Assembly: GCF_029227915.1 (NCBI RefSeq) | Contig: NC_079882.1 | Location: 20,279,001-20,343,000, forward strand | Length of the DNA stretch: 64,000 nucleotides | Direction: 5' to 3' | Origin: Hydractinia symbiolongicarpus | Taxonomy: Eukaryota; Cnidaria; Hydrozoa; Anthoathecata; Hydractiniidae | Part shown: piece by piece, positions 34,668 through 62,000 of the stretch | Position numbering within the stretch: position 1 is the stretch's first letter | How the letters are laid out: each line of letters opens with the position of its first letter | The notes under the pieces: generated by a model | What the model saw: only the letters and a program-made list of their open reading frames with translations | What the model was told of the DNA's origin: nothing | Databases searched by the model: none | Position numbers and translations under genes: made by a program

Positions 34668-35142
34668 GGGTACACGTTCTCGTTCCAAAGCACTTTGGTT
34701 TCTAGGCTTTATGCTCTTTACATTATTTGTTGTTAAAAACTCATTTCTAAAAGAGATGTGGGTGGGAGTTAATTTTTTTGTGCTAACTAACTCGAAACAA
34801 ACAAAAACACTAGGTATATATACATAATCAACCTTATTCCCAGTGCAATATTTTCTAAATATAGTAGCTAAACCATTAAACAACTTTGCCCTTAAAGATT
34901 CTTGCCTTGTTTCGTGCTTGCCCGACTCATAGTTTTGACTAAAACTAAAACGCGCATCAGTTGACATTTTTCTACTAAAGCTTAGTTTTTTCTAAAATAT
35001 TCTTTTTTCTTTTCGTTTCTAGTCAATGCTCTTCTGTGGACAAAGACCATATCTAACCCTTCATTGTGTAGATATTTTATATTTCTCCTTTCTCCATTCA
35101 GTCATTCCATAATTATTAATCGTATTGTAACATCGCAAGTAC

Positions 35143-35454
35143 CAACCTCGATCCCAGGACCACCAGCGTTTTTTGACATGATGATGAAATGTGTACGGAT
35201 ACTCGAGGTTTGGGCCAGTACTAATAGAATGAAGCAAAAACATGCATGTAAAATAATTTTTGGTGCAGGCATACTTTTTCATTTTGCCACCATAGAGGAT
35301 TCCAGCTATGGAATTAATGTTGACCAAGGATACGAAATTGTTGTCATTATTTAATACCAAGCTCGACCCCAGCACCTTTTACCGTGGCGTCAGAAAGCGC
35401 AGCGCCGTTGAGAAGCAAATTATATTACTATTTGCAAATAGTCCTTGGGACGAG
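35143..35454. mobile_element. two adjoining or nested MITE copies of CAACCTCG family
   Basis: A family left end lies at 35143 (CAACCTCGATCCCAGG). A second left-end-like block lies at 35356 (AAGCTCGACCCCAG), followed by AAAGCGCAGCGCCGTTGAG and the right end TTGGGACGAGATTA. The arrangement suggests one copy inserted next to or into another. Confidence 0.5.
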
Positions 35455-35611
35455 ATTACATTTTAAATATGATTCTAAGAAATTTGTAATGTCAAAATAT
35501 TTTTAGTACAAAACTAGGTAATGATGATGGCAATTATTATCCTAAAAACTCAACAACTAGATTGCAATGCTTGACACCTTCTACTTGCCTGCCCTGTCAA
35601 TTTACAACCCA

Positions 35612-35790
35612 ATCCCAGTCCCCCCAACCCAGGGTTTGTTGTCTGATGTCAAAGTTCGTTATGGTTTGTAATGTCAGCTTATTTTGCTTCAGTTGTTATC
35701 TTTCAGTGTACAGTCTATTACAAAAATATATAACTATTATTATAAAATGTAAGCTTCAAATGCAAGAACCCCTGGGTTGGGGACGAGAAG
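35612..35790. mobile_element. element with CCCAACCCAGG / CCTGGGTTGGG inverted ends
   Basis: CCCCCCAACCCAGGG near 35616 is inverted at CCCCTGGGTTGGGGACGAG near 35769. It is related to but distinct from the 125-bp family. It has no coding capacity. Confidence 0.45.
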
Positions 35791-35904
35791 TTTAGTTGAA
35801 TTTCCGTACCCGAAGGCGTAGGAAATTCTTTAAAACCGTCGTTTTTTTTTCGGAGCATTTTTTGAGAAAAAATCGACCCTGGGATTTCACGTGTGTAGGT
35901 ATAA

Positions 35905-36240
35905 CTGACTAACTAACTAACCCTGTCTCAAATGGTCAATTGCAACGTCGCAGATTTAAACTTCGTACTCAAACTCCCTAAGTACTTGGAAGTCATCTAA
36001 ATGACGTTTCAGGCCAAAATTGGTATTTTTTTTCGACAAAATTTGGCACAGTTAAAAAAAAAAGTATGCTGAACATGATGGTGACATGAAAATTTTGGTT
36101 TTTGCCACCTTAAATGTCATTTTAGGCCAAAATTGGTCCAAGAATTAAAACTACTTTATTTTCGACAAAAATTGGCACGGTTAATAAAAAAAGTATGCTG
36201 AACATGATGGTCACATCAAAATTTTGATTTTTTGTCAACA
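35905..36240 (+). repeat. CTAA-linked dispersed repeat with two ~115-130 bp tandem units
   Basis: A short CTAA run with TCAAATGGTCAATTGCAACG (compare 10049-10125) is followed by two tandem units. Each contains GGCCAAAATTGGT, TTCGACAAAATTTGGCAC and AGTATGCTGAACATGATGG (36012-36090 and 36125-36215). The units differ by a short insertion in the second. Confidence 0.6.
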
Positions 36241-37119
36241 AAATTCAGTTTAAGACCATAAACGTTTTAATCGCAAGACTTTCAACCATGAATGTTAGGC
36301 TGTATTTTTTGTTAGCAATTTCTTTTAAAATGTGAGTTTATTATGACACGTTTCGTTTTGTTTGCGTTTGTTGTAAGATATAATGTCACTTGTGTGCTTT
36401 ATCTTCAGAGTTTCATGTACCAAACCTCTTCGAATGTTTGGCACGATAACACAACGAATTAGCAGGTTGTCTTCAAATATTTTGGTAGCGAGCAGAAATT
36501 CTTAGAGCCCCCAGGGCTTCTTGTTAACGTGTGGTAAGGGTAACCAAACATTTGCTAAAATATTGATGTTGTCGACGTACTTTGTACGGAACGGTAAACT
36601 TCTTTCCATGAGTTGCTTTCTTTGCATTGTATTGTAAGTTTTCTTAGTCTTTTTCTCAAGTGTGCCATTGTCAAGTTTAGTATCCTATCTATTCCTAGTC
36701 AACTTTTCAGATGATGATCCACTTTTTTTATTTCCCCATGTCTAAAGTACTATCTATGGGAGAATATTGGCCGTCGTCAATTTCTCCTTGTTTTGGAAGC
36801 ATTCATCAGCATCTCTTATATTGTGCAATTACGTGTAAAATGTGGAACCTTTTACATCAGGCAGACATCTTTCAGCAGACATCTTAGTTGTTTCCTTTAA
36901 AACTTAGATACAGTAGAGCTACACGCTGGAAATTTTTTGCTTGTTTTAAAAAATATATATTTGAATTCAGCATCAAGATTTATAAAAGCATGCAAATTTT
37001 TGAGTACGACTAGCTCTCTATTAGTAGCCAAACTTTTGATGTTTCGTGAAGAAATGACCACACAAATGAACCACAGTCATAATGTTTCGCTGCGGTTAAA
37101 TGTTATGATCAAACTCTCA

Positions 37120-40100
37120 GGGACCTTCTCCAAGATCATTTCAGTTTTGATATGAATTAAAACAATTTTCATTGTATGGAAATCGTTTCAATATTTTTTA
37201 CATTGTTTCATAATTGTATCATAAAACGAATTACATGTTCCATATTTTATTCGCGAATCGATTTTGTATAAACTACGTAAAAATGAAACGATTATGAAAC
37301 GATTTTGAAACGATTAGAGAAAATTCGGAAACAATTTGATACGATTGTCAAAATATTATTTGTGATACGATGTAAAAGTCTTTGTAGTTATTGAAACGAA
37401 TTTTGATGTTGAACTAATTAAAAACCAACTATATAAACTATATATAAATGTAAAATTATTGTTTCTCTTTCTTTTATTCAACACAACATCGACATCATCA
37501 ACAACATCTTTTATCAAAAATATCGTTAAACAGTTTTTTAAAACTAAAAATAAACAGTTTTTCTTAAAATTAACAATTTTCCTTAAAATGAAACTGACGA
37601 TAGTGAATGGACAGTGATTCGGAAACGGAACATGTGACAAGGAGAAAGTTGAACAACTTTATCGAGGTTTGGATTTTTTTTTAAATTCAGTACAGCACGG
37701 TTGTTTTGATCATGTTTTTTTATTCAGACTTTCTTTCAGAAATCTTGATAACGCGAAGAGAAATGATGTGTCTTTTTTAATTTTTTATGCAGCTTTTTCT
37801 TTTGTTTCAAAAAATGACAAGCAAAGATAGAAATCGTTCCACGCTTATAAAACACCACAATCTTGTTCCATGCATAAGAAATTAAAACGCACAAAGCTCA
37901 GCTGGAGCACATCTTCGACGTCGAAGCGATGCAATGCATACTAATAGCGTAACTCTACAAGACATTGTTCGACGTAAAAAGTACACTGGGTATCACCGTA
38001 AGTAGAAATACCATCCATAGACTGATGGTACTGCCACGTCGAAAATCAACTTCGAGCAACAGATTTAAAAACTTGGTAGATGCTCGTGTTCCGCCAAAAC
38101 AGAACGCAATGGAAAAAAGGCTTCATCCAGGTTTCCATTATACAAGCACGCAATTAAGCATAGTGAACCAGATCTTTGTGATGTTGAAACACTTTAGTTG
38201 TCAGTAGACAACAAAAACAAGGTGGAGGTTAGGATCCTGGCAACCAGCCGTTGTAGCAGATATTGAACTTCTTATTTAAAAAAGCACGCCCCAAAATTTT
38301 GATGATCATGATTTCCCACATGCGAATTGCAAACTGGTACCTGCTGGTTATCAAGTACTTTGGGCAAAGTTAAAGAGAAGTTGATCATTTTCCGTTCCTA
38401 AACTTTTCTTTTGAAAAACAAGAAAGCGGTGACAAATTTTATCAACAGCAAAGCAGAATTATGTGAAGACAAACTCAAAAGAAAAAAAATTAAATGGCCA
38501 AGAAATGGAAATTTAACTGTAAAACTCTTTCCGTCGCGTTTAGTAGAAAGTACAAGTGTTATTTTTTTAAAATTCATCATTTTAGGTTACAAAAACTACT
38601 GGAGAAATAGTTCTTTACAAATATTTAAAAGAATCAGAGGAACAAGAATCACTCGAAAACGTTAGTTTGACAGCAGCAACTATCGAAAACGTCCAATCTT
38701 CAATGTCACCTGCTATTAATGAACCAATAGTTGAAACATCGGCTGGTATTGATGTTGACTTCTCAAGCTCTGATGGCGGAATGAGAAATGTTTCTCTGGC
38801 AGCAACTAACGCGCTGAATTCTCTATAGTCCTCCTGTAAAAAAATTGCCACTGATTACAAGTAATTGCGATACAGACATAGGAAGCTTATTGATGGAACT
38901 ATTAGCTGAAATCTAAAACATAAAGAACGAGTTAATAGTCGTGAAAAATGATGTGCAAAATTAAAGGGCGTCTTATCAAACATCGACGAAGAAGTGGAGA
39001 CATTGTTTGAGAATACTAGGAATATTGAAAAAAACTTAAAAACAAAAATTCAAAAACGCCTTAACAATCACAACTTGCAGCTAATTAGCAGAAAAATCGA
39101 GAACCCTCATTCACAGAGTTGGTAGTATCGTCAATTAATTCTGATGAAAGTGAAACGTATTTGTGGAAATCGATACTAAGTCAAACGTCAGTGGAAGACA
39201 ACCATGCTTCGGATATTAATTTCACTTCACCGAATCAAAATGTATTTTTTAATAATACATTTGAAAATCCGGCTATCTCTCTTGAAAGGCAAACTTTGAC
39301 ACCATGTCTAAAGAAGAAAAGAGCTCTGGTTTTATTAAAGCAGAATTAGAGCGAAAATATTCCAAAAGTGAATTGGCGCATGGCAGCATGGAGGGAGGGA
39401 AAAGAACCTATGCTGGAGAAGTCATAAAGAAAACAGCCCCCTCTCCAAATCGACTAAAAACAATACTTCACTGGCTAGAAAAAATTTTAAAGACGATTTT
39501 GAAACCATTACAAATATGAACAAACTTGTTAATTCAAAATGTAGACAAATAAAAAGAAGGGTTGATGTCAAAAAAATGTTGGAAGAAAAAGAAAACAATG
39601 TAATTAACGAATAAAATCATTAACATACCATTATTTTTGTATATGTTTTTTTATAAAAAGTGTGTAAATAGTGTTTATGATATTTGAACAAAAATTTATT
39701 CTCTTTCTTTTGTCCCATGTTGTTATATTAGTTAAAAAAGTTTGTCTTAAGCAAGTGCCCCCGAAAAACGTTCAGCATTCTTAAATCATATTAAACAATT
39801 TCATGTTTTGAAACAGGTATAATTTTACTTGCAATCGGTATGACGTTAATGAACAGCTGGTGTTTACAGAGGGAAAAAAGAAGCAGGTTGCTTGCCGTTT
39901 ATCTGTTTCTTTGGAAAGAATAAACCATTTCGACACTATGCAATCACAAACTGGCGTACTACTACATAAAAACTACGTAAAAGACAACTTTCAAATTACT
40001 TGATTAATAACTATTTCTTTTATTCTTCTTATGTAAAAAAGAATTTAAAACAAACATCCTGAAACAATCTCAAATAAATATGCTGCAAAAATTTCCTAAA

Positions 40101-40502
40101 GCAAATCTTTATAAATAACGTTTTTATTTACCTATGTGACAGCGCGTAGGTTTTATTGAGAGACCTTTATTAGATTAACAATTTCTTTTATTTTTTTATG
40201 TTAAAAGAATGTAAAAGAAACACCTTGAAACGATTTTTTAACGATCTAAAATAAATATACTGAAGCAATCATAATGATACGATTTTGAAACGAATTATGG
40301 TATGTGAAACGATTTCAAATAAATATAATAAAAGAATTTTGAAACGATTTTATTTTTTAATGAAACGATTTACAAAATGGTGAAACGATTTCCATACGAT
40401 CTGAAACGATTTCAAAAAATTAAACATTACTTTAAAATTGTTTCAAATTCGTATCACATGCTATGTTAATTTTTTTGAAGCAATCTCGGAAACGATCCCT
40501 TA
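37120..40502. mobile_element. candidate ~3.4-kb DNA transposon with TGAAACGATT subterminal repeats
   Basis: Both ends are packed with a decamer. Near the left end it appears as AAATCGTTTCA (37183) and as a run of three tandem (T)GAAACGATT units at 37286-37317. Near the right end it appears at about 40228, 40278, 40306, 40338, 40360, 40380 and 40400. TATGGAAATCGTTTCA at the left recurs inverted at the right (TGAAACGATTTCCATA). In between are gene-like remains on the plus strand (see 37607-39614). The exact termini and target duplication were not resolved. The superfamily is unknown. Confidence 0.5.
37607..39614 (+). pseudogene. decayed multi-exon gene inside the candidate transposon
   Basis: A possible first exon (37607-37666) encodes MDSDSETEHVTRRKLNNFIE and ends at GAG|GTTTGG. 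A later segment after CATCATTTTAG (38586-38828) reads VTKTTGEIVLYKYLKE and 60 more residues to a TAG. Segments near 39119-39360 (SINSDESETYLWKSIL) and 39480-39614 (ending KMLEEKENNVINE then TAA) continue with frame changes. The composition is hydrophilic, with many Ser, Glu and Lys. I recognise no transposase catalytic motif. It may be the accessory protein or the transposase of the surrounding element, now broken. Confidence 0.35.
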
Positions 40503-40972
40503 GGTCTCCCCTTAAAAATATAATTGGTTAGCGTCACCCAACCGACTCACTTTGAAAGGGCGAAGGTTGAGTCAGGGAGTCGGTAAATTTGTAAAAAATA
40601 AACCAAACAGTCCATGAACAATGTTCGACACGCAACAAAATCCACCATTTACCTTTCAGCGGTCCTCCGAATTTTGGTTGTTACGTCCAAATGTTATTTC
40701 GATAGGGGACTGCGCTGCACTACTTAGTGCTATATTTTCCTGCTTCGCATTTTTTCAGCAATACAAGCAAAACCATGGGAATGACGATTGACAAAAATCG
40801 AACTTGAAACGGAGGCTAAAAATACAGCTGGCGTACATTTAAAACAAATAACAAAATATGGCTGCCAAATATAGTATTTTGTAATTTTTCGGGAAAATTT
40901 TTTATCCGACCAACCTTTTTTTCACTTTTCTAATTAGAAATAATGCAACCAAATATATTTTCGATGGTGGCC
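40503..40972 (-). mobile_element. 472-bp GGCCACC MITE family, copy B (inverted)
   Basis: It aligns inverted to 31713-32184 along its whole length with scattered differences. The right-hand terminus is intact (TCGATGGTGGCC). The left-hand one is decayed (GGTCTCCCC). It abuts the right end of the candidate transposon. Confidence 0.7.
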
Positions 40973-43523
40973 TTTGAAATTTAAATCTTTAAATTATAAT
41001 GATCCTGTTCTAACAATCACAGTCTTCCAATTTTCCTTTCCTATAATTTTTGCTGAAAAATCCAAATATGCAAACGTTTCTTGTTTCCTTTTTCAAAAAT
41101 TTATAACGTTACTGTAACCTGGATACAAAAGGGTATAAATCAGACACTTTTTTACTTCAGTCATATTTTGAATGACATCTTCAAGTTCTAAGAAAAGAGA
41201 GAAGAAACTTTTCAGGGTTTTTTAATATAAAAACATAATTTATAAAATACATAGGCAAACATTAGGAGATTGAGAAAACTAAATTGGTAAATTTACAAGC
41301 CTGCTTGAGGACCATTCTTAAATACTAGCAACCAAAATCGCAAAAAGTGACTTGCCATAAAATCTTTAAATACTCTCACATATGATTGGTAACAAAGTAT
41401 GGTTTAATTACAGAGGTATCAGAAAATGTTCTCTTTTTTCAGGGTATATATATATGTATATATATATATATCAAACAAGCAGGATAAAATTTTTATGTCA
41501 TTATATATTGATAATTTGGTAACTCAGAAAGGGTAGTGTATCACATATTTGTGTAAATAAACTATAAAACAATACTTTTTTAATTCTTTTCTTAACAATT
41601 CTTCATATAGCTACATATACAATCATATGATCATAATATTAAAGAAGTAGACTTTTCAAAAAGTTTTCCATTTTTTTTTACTGGTGCTTATATATGGTGC
41701 CTATATATACCTTTATCCCTCTTATATAAACAAACTGAGCTTTTATCAAAATGTCGGCATTGAATTAAGTGTATAATAAAAAGTATTAAATAGTTATCAT
41801 ATTTCTATTCCTTGTGGTAACAAGCTAGATGTTTTAAACAATTTTCTAAAGTTATGTTTTAATTGTAACTTGGTAATTGTAAAAGATACATAAACTTGTT
41901 GTTACAAAGTTGTAATATTAGTACTTGTTTAACAAAAATTAAATTAACAAAAATCTTTATCCTTGTAAGTCAGAGAAAAAATGAACCTTTGAAATTTAAA
42001 AGCTATATAAATGATGAAATTATTTTTGATGTCACAATGTTTTATAGTTGAACAATTATATACTGATTTAATGTAGTGGCTATTTACCTTCATAAATCAC
42101 AAATGTTAACAATACATCTTTACGATAATTCAATTGTACATGTGTTCCTACGGCTCTCCATCGTTTTACAATATTGGAAAAAAAGGATGTAAAAATCGTG
42201 TTTTTATGAAAGCCTGTTTTCTCCAGTTTTTTAACTTCTGTCGTATCAACTTCTTTCAAATTTTCAGGAAACGTTAATAATAATAAGATACAACTAATGT
42301 GTTTTTTTTATTAAAAACAAAGCGCGGAAAGAAAAGTTATCACGGAAAAGTGTGTTTTCTCAATAAACTCTTATAAAAGTTATAAAATCTTATATAAAAT
42401 CTTATCTCTTATAACATGTTCACCTCCTCCGATCGCTAAATAAGCTGCGATGGAGTGTTAGTTTTCCTTAATTATCGTAAAGGTGTATTGGCCATTTTAG
42501 TGGCTGATATTTATAGGAACATGTCCTGAAAAAAGTGTGTTTAAACCTAAAGTTATGCTCTACAACATTCTTTGCAAATCTCTTTTAAGGGAGACTAACA
42601 TGTAAGAATAATCATAAAGAATATTGGTCATTTTTCTATCTTGTTAGTATTCTTGTATTATTCTTGCATGCAGAATATGAAGTTTAAGAATTTTAATTTT
42701 TTTTAACAATTGCAGTGATTCACAAATAAATATTTAAACAGTTTGAATTAATTCATTTTTTCAAGAACATTCCACAGAAATTACGTCAAAAGTGTAAAAT
42801 TTCATAAGGTAATTGAAAAAAGCAATATTTTTCAGAAATATTCTTTTACATACATCCTGCTTTAAAGTTAAGAAATAGAGCTCAAATATAAATTTAATTT
42901 TAATAATATTTAAATATTCATTCTTACTGTGCTTAGGCATCATTTCCTTTGTCTCATAATATATGTTCAGTGCCAAGTTTTGTGTCAGAACTAAAACATT
43001 GTCAAGTTATAGACCACAGACGCTTTATATGTCTCTTTTAACCTCCTTCAGTAAAGATATACTTTACTTCATGTTGTAGTACTGCAAAATATACAATATA
43101 AACGACACACCACTTTTCCCTGTTATTTTCCGAATAATGATTTAAATCATGGATTAATGGATTTGGGGACCTAAACCAAGGTGTGATACAGTGTGCTTTA
43201 AATGGCTATTTCCCAATTGAAATTGATCCTGAATTTCCCAATTAATTAAAGAAGCTAAAAACATACATTCTTCAAATTATGTGACTTATAATCCATTCCA
43301 TACAAGTTGTGGAGGAATGAGATTTTATGAATGTCAAACCGTGGTAAAATTCTTATTTGAGATTTAACAGATAAATGCTCTATTTTTGATTTTTTATTAC
43401 ACCCTGTAAACATTTTTACTTCTTCATGAAGGGTCAACCACAAAAATGTTTTTTCTCTTTTCTTTCCAATAATAACCATTTCTCACAGTGTTTTGTTTTT
43501 ATAGATTTAAATTAGTTGTTGTT
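40973..43523. other. AT-rich DNA upstream of the USP gene
   Basis: It contains a TA-dinucleotide tract at 41449-41471 and no supported gene. A pyrimidine-rich acceptor-like TTTTTATAG ends at about 43504, just before the USP start codon. A 5' non-coding exon may therefore lie somewhere in this stretch. The minus-strand frames at 42761 and 43255 look accidental. Confidence 0.45.
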
Positions 43524-57987
<14,464 letters not shown>

Positions 57988-59063
57988 TATATATATCTGA
58001 TTAGTTTTCGCATTGACAAGAATTATTCTTTTAAATTGTCCAAAAAGCATTGTTTTGAATCCTTTAACGTTTTAACAAATGGTCGAGAATTAATTTTTAT
58101 GCAATGTTATGTATTTAAAAAGCACATGGTACAGTAGGTTACTGTACCTCTAAAACGTAGTTAAGTATTCGTATATGATTTTTTTAATTCGTACTCATTG
58201 TTTTAGATCTTAGAATATTTGTGTTTATATTAAGTTGATCTAGAAATCACATTTAAATTCGTTTGGTTTTACAAAAGTCTGCAATAATACGTCGAGTAGA
58301 ATAATTTGATTTTCTCTTTGTCGTTATCATTGACAACCTTTGCGTCTAAGTTAGTGATTATATGTTGTGTAGTTTTTGTCAAATTCGTATTTTCTGTAGT
58401 GTTTAAAACTCTAGAAAGTGTACTGAAAGCCAGGAGATGTTTCCTTGGTCATAACGAAACAATTAACCACAGAAAAAAGTTTCTTTTTTTATTCTCCTGC
58501 ACACACTCCAACACACGCTAATAGTATGCCGTATAGTATGTCTTAACAAAACATCTTGAAACTTACTAAAACAGAGAATAATTTACCCTATTATTAAAAT
58601 TTAAAAAGTTGGTATAAAACTGTTATTAACACAACTGGCAATATCTGCTGTCTAAAAGGAAAACCATATAAACAAGTGCTATTTAAAGATTCGTGCTAAT
58701 TTAGGCTTTTTTTTACACAATAGTAATTTAAAACTATTACGCGTCTTAATTTTTAAATTTCGTGAACAAACAAACTCTTTTGCGCGAATGCACGTTCCAC
58801 AATTGAATGTTTTTTCCTATTCCACGTGATCTGCCAAATGTTCTCAAAAATATATATATATTGTATGTGTTGTTAAGAAGAGAAAATTACTTTGTTTTGT
58901 ACCTAAAGTTTCATGCCGTTTGCACGATAATCGTCAGCAAAACAAATTCGTTATAAATTACGTACTATATATATATATATATATGCATATAAGCTAATAT
59001 TTGCGTTAATAAGTTACGTTTTTGTCTTTTGAATGACACTAAAATTTTAATCTGGGGAAGTGT
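57988..59063. other. region between convergent USP and MMP genes
   Basis: No coding sequence is seen. A short perfect hairpin GGTACAGTA/TACTGTACC with a 3-base loop lies at 58128-58148 in the likely USP 3' UTR. TA-dinucleotide tracts lie at 58848-58860 and 58966-58984. No canonical AATAAA was seen close after the USP stop. Confidence 0.5.
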
Positions 59064-62000
59064 TTATGACCTCGTAGCCCAGCTTTGACATGGAGACACA
59101 TTCGTGCACAGGTAAACATCGCAGATGTTTTTCCACTGATACGTAGCATATAATCCATCAGCTTTTTTTCTTTGTTCATCCCAAATGTAGAAATATTTCC
59201 CTTTAAAGAAGTACACTTGTCCGTCGTTGTGCCAACGAAATGCACTATCGATATCATTCGGAAGCCCTGGAAATACTTCGGATATTTTTTTAGGCCACCC
59301 TTTTTCAACTTGACCTCTGGGTGCATGTGGGAGGAATGGCGAAGGAGCTTTTGGATCCCAACGATATACCAAATCTTTTCGGAATATATAGACCTTGCCG
59401 TCAGAGTGTAGAAATCCAGCGTCAATTCGGTCGACGTTTAAACCAGGCCAGCCAACAACCCCTGTATTTGACTTACCAATACGTTTCGCATTTGAATATT
59501 GACCTGACCATTGATGGTAATATTGCCCACCCTATAAAAGTATATCAATATGAAAAATTTATGAAGTGGTCACACTTTTTCAAAACAGTATTAATATCTA
59601 GTTTGGGTCCAGGCAACATCTTCATAAGGTAAACAGGTATTTTTATTGTTTTTACGTAACAAGAACGGTAGTAATATATGCAACAAAAACATGGCTGCAC
59701 TTACCGAAAAAAAATATAAAGACCCATCAGTGTTAAGAAATATATCATCAAATAATTTAAATTCATTTCCAAAAAAAGTTTTTGCCAGACGAGGCCACGA
59801 TTGAGTTTCCACCTGGGTTAATGCATCATTGAACAAGTAGACTAAAGGTCCCACTGTTATGTACGTTTTCCCGTCGCTGTTGCTAAATATTGAATCAATT
59901 CTTTCCGGCCAACATATACCTAGGATGGATTATCTTTTAAAATGGTTGAAGCAACGAACAGGAATTACATGAAATTGAATGATATTAAGGACGTTTAAAC
60001 TTTTTTACGAACTGTTTTGGTAAACCAAGCAAATATCATTTAAACCCAGGGGTAACGTGCTGGTGACGTTACCCCTGGGTTCAAATGATATGTTTCTGGC
60101 CATAAAAACACAGGGGAATCGCTTTTTCATTAAATTATAATAAACAAATCTACAAGAGTGTCTTAATAAAAGTAAAAAATTATTTAATCCTGTATTTTCT
60201 TGTAGTGACTAACATATATCTAAAGCATCCCCAGGGTTTGTTGCTTCTGTCAAAGCCAGTAGCGCTTAGTTGACGGCTAAACGGCTTTTTCCCCTGCCAG
60301 CATCAATGTCAAAAACGCAAAAGCCCCTGGGGACTAGGTTGACATGCTTATGTTTTATCATCTGTGCTTGTGCTAACTTTAACGACCTTGAATGGAATGT
60401 TTAAAACAAGAAAGATAACAATAATATGTACGTACCGTATCTTTGCTGAACTGCTTTGACATCAGTAGTATGCAAGTCATAGCTGGGTAGTAATGCCATT
60501 ACAGGGCGCATCACTGAGGATGTATTGTTTGAATGTGGCAGACCAAGTATATGCCCCACTTCATGAATAGCAGCATGAACAAAATCTGGTAGCACTTTTG
60601 GAGGTTTGAAATCAATACTTGTTTCCTCGTACCTCCAGTTTTCTTCATCGTCAAAATGAATTTCCATATCTTTTCGTGACGCATGCGCAATAACTCCACC
60701 GAGACCATCGAATGGCTCATTATCATTGTGATTTCCTGAAAAAGACAGAGATATTATAAATTTAACCTTAATTAATAGCCTAAGGTCGGTACATTTTGAC
60801 TTGTGGTGTAAATTTAGAAATTAGCTATTGTGCTTTGTTGAGAATAATCTCTTTCTATCCTTCCAGAATCTAGGTTACTAATAAATCAAGAAACCTTTTC
60901 GAAACGATATGACCAAATCAGCGTAAACCCATCCTCGCCTACTTCGAAAATTTACATTGGTAACGGCGCTCCATTTGTTCATAGCATATTCCAACATTGT
61001 GTAGCTTTTAGCAGCCATATCATTTGATGATGGGAGATGATTAGAAGAAATGAACCAATCATATGTGACACTTTTCGCAGACTTATATTTGTAAAAATGT
61101 TGCAGAGCGTCTCTTCTTTTACGCTTGCCACGGTTCGTCAGGAAAACATTAACGCTTTCACTTGTTTTGTCTTTTACACCACACCTTGGTTTTGCCATTG
61201 TTTCCATGGTGACTTTGTTGAGCTTTCCAGTCTGTGGTATACTCATAAAACGTTGATAATCCAAAAGAGCTAGCTGAAATTCTTGGTCTGTGTACTTGTC
61301 ATTATCATCATTAAAAGTTCCCTGGATTGTAGTTTTGTTTTGAAGATAGCCATATCGAATAAGATGATTCTGCATGAAAAAATGAAAAATATATAAAAAT
61401 ATAATATGGCGAAAATGGTCTAGTGGTAGTCCTTCGCATTATAATTATAGGTTTCAGGTTTAGTACCCAATTCGGCGCACTTTAAGCCTCGTAGTGTTGC
61501 CATTATATTATGATTGTATTATTTACATTTGTTTGTTTGCTTGTTCGTGCGTGCGTTCGTTTGTTTAGCTCTAGTTTACCATTTAAACTTTGAGTCTCTT
61601 AATACTTAGTCTATCAACATTTCAAATCTTTTCTTTCTTTTTTTTCGCACATATATTTATTTTTTGTTTTTGTTTGTTTTGTTTTTTTTTGCACAGGGCA
61701 CACATTGACAACAGAAATTTTATGTAAATTATATTTTCTGAAGTGTTTATCCCTGTATAAATATTCGACTAATAATAATAATAATAATAGTAATAATAAT
61801 AATCAACCCATTTGGTGCCATCTACTGACCACTAAACATCTTGTTTGACATGCAAGCAAGTCAGAGCAATGTTTTACGTATCTCCTGCGGTAATGTAACG
61901 TTACAGTCGGAGAAAAGCCTTTATTTCGTTAATGATATTTGCTTGCGCGATTCGCAAAAAGAGAAGTTCGGAGAACAAAGTTAAATTCTAGGATCAATTT

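Noticed and set aside
59591-59854. 87-codon frame ending in TWTQTRY as its own gene
   Set aside because: It is MMP exon 4 (hemopexin) read past its donor into intron 4.
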